DNA of 64,000 bases from Methylobacterium sp. Leaf125. GTDB taxonomy: Bacteria; Pseudomonadota; Alphaproteobacteria; Rhizobiales; Beijerinckiaceae. Below the pieces are notes generated by a model. That model ran no database searches, had not been told where the DNA came from, and saw nothing but the letters and a program-made list of their open reading frames with translations. Below are positions 50,109 to 58,646 of the stretch, in pieces; positions within the stretch are counted from its first letter, which is position 1; each line of letters starts with the position of its first letter. The position numbers and the translations under genes are program-made. The stretch is from contig NZ_LMNU01000034.1 in the NCBI RefSeq assembly GCF_001423085.1, positions 62,001 to 126,000 on the forward strand. The letters are read 5' to 3'.

Positions 50109-50178
50109 AAGAAGTCCCGATCGACAAACACGCCCTCCCCGATCCGACCTGCCCGACCCCATTCCGACCTGGTGATCC

Positions 50179-51624
50179 GTGACCAGCCTGGCGCTTCCTG
50201 CCGCGAGCCATGCGCTTGCGGCGCTTCAAAAGTCCCTCGGACCCCTCGACGCGCAGGCGGCGGGATTGCTGGTGGCTGCCGCGACGGACCTGTCCCTGGT
50301 CATCGACGGCGAAGGCATGATCCGGGAAGCGACCTTCGGCAGCGCCGATCTCGCGGATGAGGGTTGCGACACCTGGCTGGGTCGTCCCTGGGTCGATACC
50401 GTGACGGTCGAGAGCCGCCCGAAGATCGCCGCGCTCCTCAAGGATGCCGCGCCCGGCGCCGTCACGCGCTGGCGCCAGGTGAATCACGTCTCGCCCACCG
50501 GCACGGACCTGCCCGTGCGCTACGCCGCCATGCGGCTGGCCAAGGACGGCCAGATCCTCGTCCTCGGGCGAAACCTGCGCGCCATGGCCTCGCTGCAGCG
50601 GACGCTCGCCGAGACGCAGCAGGCCCTGGAACGCGACTACCTGCGCATGCGCGGCGCCGAGACCCGGTACCGCCTGCTGTTCCAGCTCGGCTCCGAGCCC
50701 GTCCTCGTGGTCGATGCCGCGACCCGGCGGGTGACCGAGGTGAACCCCGCCGCCTCCCGGCTGATCGGCCGGGCCGAGAAGCGCATCGTCGGCCAGGACG
50801 CGGTCGACCTGTTCGACGGCGCCTGTGCCCGCGACCTCGAATCACTCTTCGCCGGCCTCCGGATGACCGGACAGGCGGCGGACCTGGAGGCCCGGCTCGG
50901 GCATGGCCGCGGTGCCGTGCGGGTCGCCGCCTCGCTGTTCCGCCAGGAGAACGCCACCAGCATCCTGCTGCGGCTGGCTTCCCCCGAGCCCGTTGAGACG
51001 AGCGCGGCCCGAACCGGTGCCGGCGCCCTCGACGTCGTGAGGAATATGCCCGAGGGCTTCGTGGTCACCGACCCGGCCCGGCGGGTGCTGACGGCGAATC
51101 CCGCCTTCCTGGACCTCGTCCAGCTCGCCACGGAGGAGCAGGTTCGCGGACAGCCCCTCGACAACTGGATCGGGCGGGAGGAATCCGAGGCCGCGGCCCT
51201 GTTCGCGACGCTGGCGCAGCATGGCTCCGTCCGCCACTTCCCGACGCAGATCCGCGGCGCCTACGGCAGCGTCGAGGACGTGGAGGTCGCCGCCGTCTCG
51301 GTCGCCGGGGGCAGCCAGCCCTGCATCGGCTTCACCCTCCGCGCGACGCCCCGGCGCGCGGCGGCGGTCGCGGGCGGGCGCGAGCTGCCCCGCTCCGTCG
51401 AGCAGATGACGGAGCTCGTCGGGCGTGTCTCGATGAAGAACCTGGTGCGCGAATCGACCGATCTCATCGAGCGGCTGTGCATCGAGGCCGCCCTGCGCAT
51501 CACCCGCGACAACCGGGCCTCCGCCGCCGAGATGCTGGGCCTGAGTCGCCAGGGCCTCTACGCCAAGATGCACCGCTACGGCATCGGCGATCTCGAAGGC
51601 CGCGACGCCCCCGACGAAGCCTGA
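50179..51624 (+). CDS. ppsR: PpsR/CrtJ redox-responsive photosynthesis repressor
   Basis: Encodes 481 residues from a GTG at 50179. Domains: N-terminal PAS-like region (about 35-135), Q-linker helix (about 137-158), PAS (about 160-270), PAS (about 285-390) and a Fis-type HTH (about 425-470, R-A-S-A-A-E-M-L-G-L-S-R-Q-G-L). Cys434 in E-R-L-C-I-E-A-A-L matches the redox Cys in the HTH of CrtJ/PpsR. The other classic Cys (249/251 in Rhodobacter), near the end of the middle PAS, appears replaced (S-I-L-L-R-L near 261-266); this resembles Bradyrhizobium PpsR1. Its likely targets are the palindromes listed here. Confidence 0.94.
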   Translation: MTSLALPAASHALAALQKSLGPLDAQAAGLLVAAATDLSLVIDGEGMIREATFGSADLADEGCDTWLGRPWVDTVTVESRPKIAALLKDAAPGAVTRWRQVNHVSPTGTDLPVRYAAMRLAKDGQILVLGRNLRAMASLQRTLAETQQALERDYLRMRGAETRYRLLFQLGSEPVLVVDAATRRVTEVNPAASRLIGRAEKRIVGQDAVDLFDGACARDLESLFAGLRMTGQAADLEARLGHGRGAVRVAASLFRQENATSILLRLASPEPVETSAARTGAGALDVVRNMPEGFVVTDPARRVLTANPAFLDLVQLATEEQVRGQPLDNWIGREESEAAALFATLAQHGSVRHFPTQIRGAYGSVEDVEVAAVSVAGGSQPCIGFTLRATPRRAAAVAGGRELPRSVEQMTELVGRVSMKNLVRESTDLIERLCIEAALRITRDNRASAAEMLGLSRQGLYAKMHRYGIGDLEGRDAPDEA

Positions 51625-51707
51625 CGCCCCCCCGGATACCCGCTCGCGCGCCGGTACTTGCGCGCGATCCGAGACGACGTCGCGCCGGCCCGAACTCACG
51701 ACAATGT

Positions 51708-51725
51708 TGTAAATCAAACTTGACA
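51708..51725. promoter_or_regulatory. PpsR/CrtJ-type palindrome upstream of bchG (site 1)
   Basis: Exact TGT-N12-ACA (TGT at 51708-51710, ACA at 51723-51725), 31 bases upstream of the bchG ATG in the 132-base ppsR-bchG gap. Confidence 0.85.
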
Positions 51726-51733
51726 CTTGTGGG

Positions 51734-51751
51734 TGTTAAAATCTAGCGTCA
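51734..51751. promoter_or_regulatory. PpsR/CrtJ-type palindrome upstream of bchG (site 2, one mismatch)
   Basis: TGT-N12-TCA, one mismatch, exactly 8 bp after site 1 and ending 5 bases before the bchG start. The same two-site, 8-bp geometry as at bchC. Confidence 0.6.
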
Positions 51752-51756
51752 TCCCC

Positions 51757-52641
51757 ATGGCAACGCCGGCACCCAGCGCCCTCATCGAGCTCCTGAAGCC
51801 GATCACATGGTTCGCGCCGATGTGGGCCTTCACCTGCGGCGTGGTCTCCTCCGGCGCCTCGCCCACCGGGCAATGGCCGGTGATCGCCGCGGGCGTGATC
51901 CTGGCGGGTCCCCTGGTCTGCGCCACCTCGCAGGCGGTGAACGACTGGTACGATCGGCACGTCGACGCCATCAACGAGCCGCACCGGCCGATCCCCTCGG
52001 GCCGGATGCCCGGGCGCTGGGGCCTCTACGTCGCCGCCGGCTGGACCGTGCTGTCGCTCCTCGTCGCCGCCGCCCTTGGCCCCTGGATCCTCGGCGCCGC
52101 CCTGTTCGGCCTGGTCCTCGCCTGGATCTACAGCGCCCCGCCCCTGCGCCTGAAGCGCAACGGATGGTGGGGCAATTCGGCGGTGGCGATCTGCTACGAA
52201 GGGCTGCCCTGGTTCACCGGTGCCGCGGTGATGGCGGCGGCCGTACCGGACGGGCGCGTGCTGCTGGTCGCCCTGCTCTATTCCATCGGCGCGCACGGCA
52301 TCATGACCCTGAACGACTTCAAGTCGGTGGAGGGCGACGGCCGGACCGGCATCCGGTCCCTGCCCGTTCAGCTCGGAACCCTCGGGGCCGCCCGCCTCGC
52401 CTGCCTCGTCATGGCCGTTCCCCAGGTGGCCGTCATCCTCGGCCTGTTCGCCTGGAACCGGCCCTGGCACGGAACGGTCATCGGCGTCCTGCTGCTCGGT
52501 CAGTTCGTTCTGATGCGCCGGCTCCTGGCCGCGCCCCGCGAGCGGGCGGCCTGGTACAACGGCACCGGCACCACCCTCTACGTGCTCGGCATGCTGGTGG
52601 CGGCCTTCGCCCTGCGGCCCCTGGTCCAGGGAGGTCCGTGA
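51757..52641 (+). CDS. bchG: Bacteriochlorophyll synthase
   Basis: Encodes 294 residues from the ATG at 51757; a longer frame from 51727 would cross the operator. UbiA-type prenyltransferase with about nine membrane helices; the diphosphate-binding motif N-D-W-Y-D-R-H-V-D-A-I-N-E-P is intact. It esterifies bacteriochlorophyllide a with geranylgeranyl diphosphate. TGATG overlap with the next gene. Confidence 0.95.
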   Translation: MATPAPSALIELLKPITWFAPMWAFTCGVVSSGASPTGQWPVIAAGVILAGPLVCATSQAVNDWYDRHVDAINEPHRPIPSGRMPGRWGLYVAAGWTVLSLLVAAALGPWILGAALFGLVLAWIYSAPPLRLKRNGWWGNSAVAICYEGLPWFTGAAVMAAAVPDGRVLLVALLYSIGAHGIMTLNDFKSVEGDGRTGIRSLPVQLGTLGAARLACLVMAVPQVAVILGLFAWNRPWHGTVIGVLLLGQFVLMRRLLAAPRERAAWYNGTGTTLYVLGMLVAAFALRPLVQGGP

Positions 52642-53984
52642 TGGCGAACCCGACCTTTAGCTGGCGCGCCATCGTCCGGCTCGGCCTCGTGCAGACCGCC
52701 CTCGGCGCCGTCGTGGTGCTGATGACCTCGACCATCAACCGCGTGATGGTGGTGGAGCTCGCCCTCCCGGCGATCGTGCCCGGCGGGCTCATCGCCCTGC
52801 ACTACGCCGTTCAGGTCCTGCGCCCGCGCTGGGGCTACGGCTCGGATCGCACCGGCCGGCGCACGCCCTGGATCATCGGCGGCATGGCGGCCCTGGCCCT
52901 CGGCGGATTGGGCGCGGCCGTGGCCACCGCCCTTGCCGAGACGCACCAGGCCGCCGGCCTCGCGCTGGCGGTGGTCTCGTTCCTCACGGTCGGCATGGGC
53001 GCGGGGGCCGCCGGAACCTCGCTCCTCGTGCTCCTTGCCACCGGCGTGGACGCGCGCCGCCGCGGCGCCGCCGCCACGGTGGTCTGGGTCATGATGATCG
53101 CGGGCTTCGCCATCACCGCGCCGCTGGCCGGGCACTTCCTCGATCCCTTCTCGGGCGCACGGTTGATCGCCGTCTCCGGCACGGTCTCGCTCGTCGCCTT
53201 CGCCATGGCGTTCCTGGCTCTGCGCGGTGTCGAGCCGGCGGCCGGGCCGTCCGCCGGCGCCGAGGCGGCGGAGAAGCGTCCGTTCCGCGTGGTGCTGGCG
53301 CGGGTCTGGGCCGAGCCGGAATCCCGGCGCTTCACGGTCTTCATCTTCATGGCGATGCTGGCCTACAGCGCGCAGGAACTCATCCTCGAACCCTTCGCCG
53401 GCCTCGTCTTCGCGATGACGCCCGGGGTGACCACCAAGCTCGCGGGCCTGCAGCACGGCGGCGTCCTCGCCGGCATGCTGACCGTGGCCGGCCTCACCAT
53501 GGGCATCGGCGGCCCGGTGCTGGGCTCCCTGAAAGTCTGGACCACGCTGGGCTGCCTCGGCTCGGCCCTCGCCCTCCTCGCCATCGCGGCCGGTGGCCTC
53601 GCGGGCGCCGACTTCCCCCTGCGGGTGCCGGTCTTCGCCCTCGGCCTGTTCAACGGCATCTTCGCGGTGGCGGCGATCGGTTCGATGATGGCGCTGGCCG
53701 GGGCCGGCGGCGAGGCCGAACGGGGCACGCGGATGGGCGTTTGGGGCGCGGCTCAGGGCCTGGCCTTCGGAGCCGGCGGCTTCCTCGGCACCGTCGCGGT
53801 GGACCTGGCCCGCCTGGTCACGCCGCGGGTGGTCGACGCCTATGCCGGCGTCTTCGCCGCCGAGGCGCTGCTCTTCGTCCTCGCCGCCGCCCTTGCGCTG
53901 CGCATCGCGCACGCGCCAGCGACCCCCGTGCCGCGGGGCCTGCGTCGTCGAACATCGTTCGAGGCAACGCTTTCCACGAGGTGA
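52641..53984 (+). CDS. PucC-like BCH family transporter
   Basis: Encodes 447 residues from the ATG at 52641. Twelve-helix MFS protein of the PucC/LhaA family (R-W-G-Y-G-S-D-R-T-G-R-R near helix 2, matching R-S-D-T-H-R of LhaA). It occupies the bchG-orf428-bchP position of other purple bacteria, where the family member (Bch2) is thought to help pigment delivery or antenna assembly. Lies between bchG and bchP with TGATG coupling upstream and 4 bases downstream. Confidence 0.9.
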   Translation: MANPTFSWRAIVRLGLVQTALGAVVVLMTSTINRVMVVELALPAIVPGGLIALHYAVQVLRPRWGYGSDRTGRRTPWIIGGMAALALGGLGAAVATALAETHQAAGLALAVVSFLTVGMGAGAAGTSLLVLLATGVDARRRGAAATVVWVMMIAGFAITAPLAGHFLDPFSGARLIAVSGTVSLVAFAMAFLALRGVEPAAGPSAGAEAAEKRPFRVVLARVWAEPESRRFTVFIFMAMLAYSAQELILEPFAGLVFAMTPGVTTKLAGLQHGGVLAGMLTVAGLTMGIGGPVLGSLKVWTTLGCLGSALALLAIAAGGLAGADFPLRVPVFALGLFNGIFAVAAIGSMMALAGAGGEAERGTRMGVWGAAQGLAFGAGGFLGTVAVDLARLVTPRVVDAYAGVFAAEALLFVLAAALALRIAHAPATPVPRGLRRRTSFEATLSTR

Positions 53985-53988
53985 GATC

Positions 53989-55185
53989 ATGGCTGCCGTG
54001 CGGGACACCGAGCTCGAAACCTACGATGTGGTGGTGGTGGGCGGTGGCCCGGCGGGTGCGACCGCGGCCACCGACCTAGCCCGCAGCGGGCGGCGCGTGC
54101 TGCTCCTCGACAAGCCCGGACGGATCAAGCCCTGCGGCGGCGCCATTCCCCCGCGCCTGATCCGCGATTTCGCCATTCCCGACCATCTCCTCGTTGCCCG
54201 CATCCGCTCGGCCCGGATGGTCTCGCCCCGGGACAAGCGCGTGGACATGCCCATCGGCGACGGCTTCGTCGGCATGGTCGACCGGGCCGACTTCGATCCC
54301 TGGCTGCGGGAGCGCGCCGCGGCCGCGGGCGCGGTGCTCCGGCCCGCCACCTTCCGGCACATCGAGCGCGACACGGAGGGGGCCGCCGTCCACTATCTCC
54401 AGGACGGTTTTCCCCGTGCCGCCCGGGCCCGCCTCGTCATCGGCGCCGACGGCGCGAGTTCCGCCGTCGGCCGGGCCGAGATCCCCGGCCACGCCGCCAT
54501 GCGCCAGGTCTTCGCCTATCACGAGATCGTCCGCCTGCCCGAGGGCGGTGCGCACGACGTCGAGGCCACCCGCTGCGACGTCTATTACCAGGGCAAGCTC
54601 TCGCCGGACTTTTACGCCTGGGTCTTCCCGCACGGCGACACGGTGAGCATCGGCACCGGAAGCGCCCGCAAGGGCTTCTCCCTGCGCGGAGCCATCCGGT
54701 CCCTGCGCGCCTCCACCGGCCTCGCGGCGGGCGAGACCGTCCGGCGCGAGGGCGCCCCCCTGCCCCTGAAGCCCCTGCGCCGCTGGGACAACGGCCGCGA
54801 CGTCCTCCTGACCGGGGACGCGGCCGGCATCGTCGCACCGGCCTCCGGCGAGGGCATCTACTACGCCATGCTCGGCGGGCGCCTCGCCGCCGAGGCCGCG
54901 CAGGCCTTCCTTGCCACCGGGCAGGTCCGGGCACTGGCCGGGGCGCGACGCAACTTCATGCGGCTGCACGGGCGCGTCTTCCTGATCCTGCGGATCATGC
55001 AGGCGGTCTGGTACCGCAACGACGGACTGCGCGAGCGCTTCGTGTCGATCTGCCGGGATCGCGACGTGCAGCAGCTGACCTGGGATTCCTACATGAACAA
55101 GGAGCTGGTCCGGGCCAAGCCCGCGGCCCATGCGCGAATCTTCTTCAAGGACCTCGCGCACCTGTTCCGCTGGGTCTCGCCGTGA
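53989..55185 (+). CDS. bchP: Geranylgeranyl reductase
   Basis: Encodes 398 residues from the ATG at 53989. FAD/NAD motif V-V-V-V-G-G-G-P-A-G-A-T-A near residue 14, K-P-C-G-G-A-I-P, and G-D-A-A-G-I-V-A-P-A-S-G-E-G-I-Y-Y, the BchP/ChlP signature. It reduces the geranylgeranyl tail to phytyl. Overlaps tspO by 4 bases (GTGA). Confidence 0.95.
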   Translation: MAAVRDTELETYDVVVVGGGPAGATAATDLARSGRRVLLLDKPGRIKPCGGAIPPRLIRDFAIPDHLLVARIRSARMVSPRDKRVDMPIGDGFVGMVDRADFDPWLRERAAAAGAVLRPATFRHIERDTEGAAVHYLQDGFPRAARARLVIGADGASSAVGRAEIPGHAAMRQVFAYHEIVRLPEGGAHDVEATRCDVYYQGKLSPDFYAWVFPHGDTVSIGTGSARKGFSLRGAIRSLRASTGLAAGETVRREGAPLPLKPLRRWDNGRDVLLTGDAAGIVAPASGEGIYYAMLGGRLAAEAAQAFLATGQVRALAGARRNFMRLHGRVFLILRIMQAVWYRNDGLRERFVSICRDRDVQQLTWDSYMNKELVRAKPAAHARIFFKDLAHLFRWVSP

Positions 55186-55703
55186 GTCTCGCCGGGGATC
55201 TCGCGGTGGGTCTCGACGGGGCGGGCGGCTGGGGACCGGCCGGAATCGCCGCGGGCGCGGCGATCCTGGTGGCGCTGGCGGGCGGCCTCCTGACCACGAC
55301 GGGGCCCTGGTACCAGGCCCTCCGGCGTCCCGCGTGGAAGCCGCCGGACTGGGCCTTCGGCCCGGTCTGGACCACGATCTTCACGCTGACGGCGATCTCG
55401 GCCGTCCTCGCCTGGAACGCCGATGCAAGCCCCGCCGCCCGCGCGTCGCTGGTGGCCGCCTACGCCGTGAACGCCGTGCTGAACATCGCCTGGAGCGGCC
55501 TGTTCTTCCGCCTGCGCCGGCCGGACTGGACCTTCGTCGAGGTGCTGTTCCTCTGGCTCTCCATCGGCGTGCTCATCGTCGTCACGGGGCGCGTGCACGG
55601 GATGGCTGCCCTTCTCCTGCTGCCCTACCTCCTCTGGGTCGGGGTCGCCGCCTGCCTGAACCGGGCGATCGTTCGCCTCAACGGTCCATTCCGGAGCGCG
55701 TGA
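55182..55703 (+). CDS. tspO: TspO/MBR family tryptophan-rich sensory protein
   Basis: Encodes 173 residues from a GTG at 55182 in the GTGA overlap with bchP. Five membrane helices with conserved Trp-rich segments (R-R-P-A-W-K-P-P-D-W-A-F-G-P-V-W, N-I-A-W-S-G-L-F-F). In Rhodobacter sphaeroides TspO lowers photosynthesis gene expression in oxygen through the AppA/PpsR pathway and binds porphyrins. The N-terminal 35 residues are longer than usual. Its coupling with bchP places it in the bchG operon. Confidence 0.92.
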   Translation: MSLAGDLAVGLDGAGGWGPAGIAAGAAILVALAGGLLTTTGPWYQALRRPAWKPPDWAFGPVWTTIFTLTAISAVLAWNADASPAARASLVAAYAVNAVLNIAWSGLFFRLRRPDWTFVEVLFLWLSIGVLIVVTGRVHGMAALLLLPYLLWVGVAACLNRAIVRLNGPFRSA

Positions 55704-55706
55704 GCG

Positions 55707-56015
55707 ATGGAGGCACTTCTCGCCAGCGGTCACCTCGTGGACGCGATCCTGCTCCTCGTCGCCGGCGAGGCGCTGGGCCTGATCCTGTGGAGTCGTCGGA
55801 CGCAGGGCGCCTGGCCGCTGGCGCTCCTGTGCAACTTGACCTCCGGCGCGGCCCTGATGCTGGCGCTGCGCGGCGCCCTCACCGGTGCCGGCTGGCCCGT
55901 GATCGCCGGATGCCTCGCCCTGGCCGGCCTGGCGCACCTCGCCGAGATGGCGCTGCGCCTCGGCCTCCTTCCTCCGCCCGTCCGCCTTCGCGATCCCCAC
56001 GACGGGCGCGCCTGA
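55707..56015 (+). CDS. Small membrane protein after tspO (orf102)
   Basis: Encodes 102 residues with three predicted membrane helices (about 8-28, 36-56, 62-84), starting 3 bases after tspO, so it is the last gene of the bchG-bchP-tspO run. I do not recognise a named family. Its position suggests a membrane role linked to TspO or pigment handling, but this is only inference. Confidence 0.65.
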   Translation: MEALLASGHLVDAILLLVAGEALGLILWSRRTQGAWPLALLCNLTSGAALMLALRGALTGAGWPVIAGCLALAGLAHLAEMALRLGLLPPPVRLRDPHDGRA

Positions 56016-56049
56016 CCACCCCCCGACACCACAGCTCCGGAGAGACGCC

Positions 56050-57615
56050 ATGGATTACCGCCGCACCGCTCTCCGAATGGGGACCGGCCTCGTCGTGGGT
56101 TTGGCCGCCCAGGGCGCCTCGGCGCAGGATGCCGAGCTGATCAAGCGGGGCGAGTACCTGGCGACCGCCGGGGACTGCGTGGCCTGCCACACGGCGCCGG
56201 ACGGCAAGCCCTTCGCCGGCAACTACGTGCTCAACACGCCGATCGGGAAGATCCGCACGCCGAACCTGACCCCGGACCCGGAGACCGGCCTCGGCACGTG
56301 GAGCGCGGACGACTTCTACCGCGCCTTCCACGAGGGCATCACCAAGGACGGCTCCTACCTCTACCCGGCCTTTCCCTTCGCCTGGTACACGAAGGTCACC
56401 CGCGCCGATTCCGACGCGATCTTCGCCTATCTGAAGTCGCTGCCGGCGGTGCACGAGCCGCGCAAGCCCTCCGAGATCCCCTTCCCGTTCAACATCCGCA
56501 CCGCGCTCATCACCTGGCGCACCGCCTTCTTCACCGCCGGTGAATTCCAGCCGGACCCGCAGGCGAGCGCCGAGGTCAACCGCGGCGGCTACCTCGTCGA
56601 GGGGCTCGGCCATTGCGGCATGTGTCACAACGCCAACAAGATCGTGGGCAACAGCGGCCTGGCCGGCAAGCTCGGCGGCGGCGTCATCGACGGCTGGTAC
56701 GCCCCCAACATCACCCCCGACGACCATACCGGCATCGGTGGCTGGAGCGACGATCAGGTCGTGACCTACCTGAAGACCGGCGCCGCCCCGGGGAACCAGC
56801 CCGGCGTCGCGGCGGGCCCGATGCGCCAGACCATCCAGGAATCCCTGTCGAAGATGAGCGACGCCGACCTCAAGGCGATGGTGGCCTACCTGCGCACGCA
56901 GAAGGCCAAGGAGAGTTACAAGGTCAAGGACATCCAGGCCTTCAACCAGGCCGACGCCCCCGGCGCGGCGACCTATCTCAGCTACTGCTCCTCCTGTCAC
57001 AAGCCGGACGGCAGGGGCGTCGAGGGCGCGATCCCGGCGCTCGCCGGCAACACCTCGGTGCAGGCGCAGGGCCCCGAGACGGTGATCCGCGTGATCCTCG
57101 GCGGCCTCTCGGCCCAGAACGGCTACGCGCCGATGCCGGCCATCGGCGCCGGCATGACCGACCAGGAGGTGGCCGACGTCACCGACTACGTCCGCAACGC
57201 CTGGGGCAATGCCGCTCCGGTGATCAGCGAGCGCGGCGTCGTCGCCACCGCGCGCAAGGCCACGGAGACGATGCTGGCGGGCACCGCGCCCTGCGCGGAG
57301 ATCGCCCAGCCGGACATCGCCAAGGCCGTGGCCGAGTCGGGTGCGGCCCAGAGCCTCGCCGGGCTCGAGCCCGAGAACTTCATCCCGATCGTCAACGCGC
57401 TCCTGCCGAAGATCAAGGCGGCGGTTCCCGACGCCAAGGGCGACGACATCGTCAACGGCCTGACGACGGCCTTCTGCAAGGCCGGGCGGAACGACGCGCG
57501 CTACGACAAGCCCGGTTGGCACGCGGTGATCGGCAGCTTCGCCAGCGTCACCTATGCCCAGCTGAAGAATCCCGAGCTGAAGGCCTCGACCATGGGCACG
57601 ACGCCCACGCCCTGA
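56050..57615 (+). CDS. Tri-haem cytochrome c, alcohol/gluconate dehydrogenase subunit type
   Basis: Encodes 521 residues with a signal peptide (cleavage near A-S-A-Q, residue 25) and three haem motifs: C-V-A-C-H (43-47), C-G-M-C-H (189-193) and C-S-S-C-H (313-317). This layout is that of the cytochrome subunit of membrane alcohol, aldehyde and gluconate dehydrogenases. A C-terminal extension of roughly 115 residues after the third domain is additional. No dehydrogenase partner gene is next to it. The start has GGAGAGA upstream. It marks the end of the photosynthesis block. Confidence 0.88.
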   Translation: MDYRRTALRMGTGLVVGLAAQGASAQDAELIKRGEYLATAGDCVACHTAPDGKPFAGNYVLNTPIGKIRTPNLTPDPETGLGTWSADDFYRAFHEGITKDGSYLYPAFPFAWYTKVTRADSDAIFAYLKSLPAVHEPRKPSEIPFPFNIRTALITWRTAFFTAGEFQPDPQASAEVNRGGYLVEGLGHCGMCHNANKIVGNSGLAGKLGGGVIDGWYAPNITPDDHTGIGGWSDDQVVTYLKTGAAPGNQPGVAAGPMRQTIQESLSKMSDADLKAMVAYLRTQKAKESYKVKDIQAFNQADAPGAATYLSYCSSCHKPDGRGVEGAIPALAGNTSVQAQGPETVIRVILGGLSAQNGYAPMPAIGAGMTDQEVADVTDYVRNAWGNAAPVISERGVVATARKATETMLAGTAPCAEIAQPDIAKAVAESGAAQSLAGLEPENFIPIVNALLPKIKAAVPDAKGDDIVNGLTTAFCKAGRNDARYDKPGWHAVIGSFASVTYAQLKNPELKASTMGTTPTP

Positions 57616-57719
57616 CGCAATCGCCGCGAGCGGGGCCGGTCGTGGGGCCGTGGGCTGCGGAGCCTGACGCGACGGATCAGCCCGCACGGGACCCCGCCGA
57701 TGCGCCGCCGGCGCAGCCC

Positions 57720-58469
57720 TCAGCTCGCCATGGTGACGATGAGCGGGCCGTTGCGGGTGGCGACCACCGTGTGTTCGTACTGGACCGTGGGCGCCTGCGG
57801 CCGGCTGTAGAGGGTCCAGGGATCGTCGCCATCCTCGGCGAACTCGGCCCCGAGGGACAGGAAGGGTTCGACGGTGAACACCAGGCCGTCCGTGGCGACC
57901 CGGCGCTCGGAGGCGTCGGGCCAAGTGGCGATCTCGGTGGGCTCCTCGTGGAGGGAGTGGCCGACGCCGTGGCTGGCGAGGTTGCGCACCAGGGTGTAGC
58001 CGTTCCGGCGCGCGAAGGCCCCGACCGCCTGGCCGATGGCGGCGATCGGCTTGCCGGTCCCGACCTGCCGCAGGCCGGTCCACATCGCCCGGCGGCCATC
58101 CTTGCACAGCCGCTCCACCGCGCGGGTCACGGGCGGCACGGGAAACGAGGCCCCAGTATCGGCGAAGTAGCCGTCCTTCGCCGCGGAGACGTCGATATTG
58201 ACGAGGTCGCCCGGGTTGATCCGGCGGGCCCCCGGAATGCCGTGCGCGACCTCCTCGTTGACGCTGATGCAGGTGGCGCCGGGAAAGCCGTAGGCCAGCT
58301 CCGGCGCCGGCTGGGCACCGGCCGCCTCCAGCAGACGGCGTCCGACGAGGTCGAGCTCCGCCGTCGTCATCCCGGGCTCGATCGCCTTCCCCATCGCTTC
58401 CAACGTCTGGGCGACGATGCGCCCGATCCGCTTCAACGCAGCCAGATCGTCGTCGCTCGATACCGTCAT
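57720..58469 (-). CDS. map: Type I methionine aminopeptidase
   Basis: Encodes 249 residues. Removes the N-terminal Met of nascent proteins. Metal ligands typical of the family are seen: Asp in N-I-D-V-S-A, Asp in F-A-D-T-G-A, His in G-H-S-L-H-E-E, Glu in F-T-V-E-P-F and a C-terminal Glu in Y-E-H-T-V-V. Convergent with the tri-haem cytochrome and divergent from hrpB. Confidence 0.95.
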   Translation of the reverse strand: MTVSSDDDLAALKRIGRIVAQTLEAMGKAIEPGMTTAELDLVGRRLLEAAGAQPAPELAYGFPGATCISVNEEVAHGIPGARRINPGDLVNIDVSAAKDGYFADTGASFPVPPVTRAVERLCKDGRRAMWTGLRQVGTGKPIAAIGQAVGAFARRNGYTLVRNLASHGVGHSLHEEPTEIATWPDASERRVATDGLVFTVEPFLSLGAEFAEDGDDPWTLYSRPQAPTVQYEHTVVATRNGPLIVTMAS

Positions 58470-58646
58470 GTCGCTGTCCCTCGGGGCCGCCCGGATGGCT
58501 GGCCGCTCGCATCGCCGCCCGTCGGGGCATACCCATAGCGGACCTCCGGCTCCGGGACGACGGCCGGTTCGGCATGGCGGCCCTCAGCCCGCACAGGGCG
58601 ATCCCCCGGCTTGCGGATCGCGCCGGATCGCGTCACCAGCACCGGG

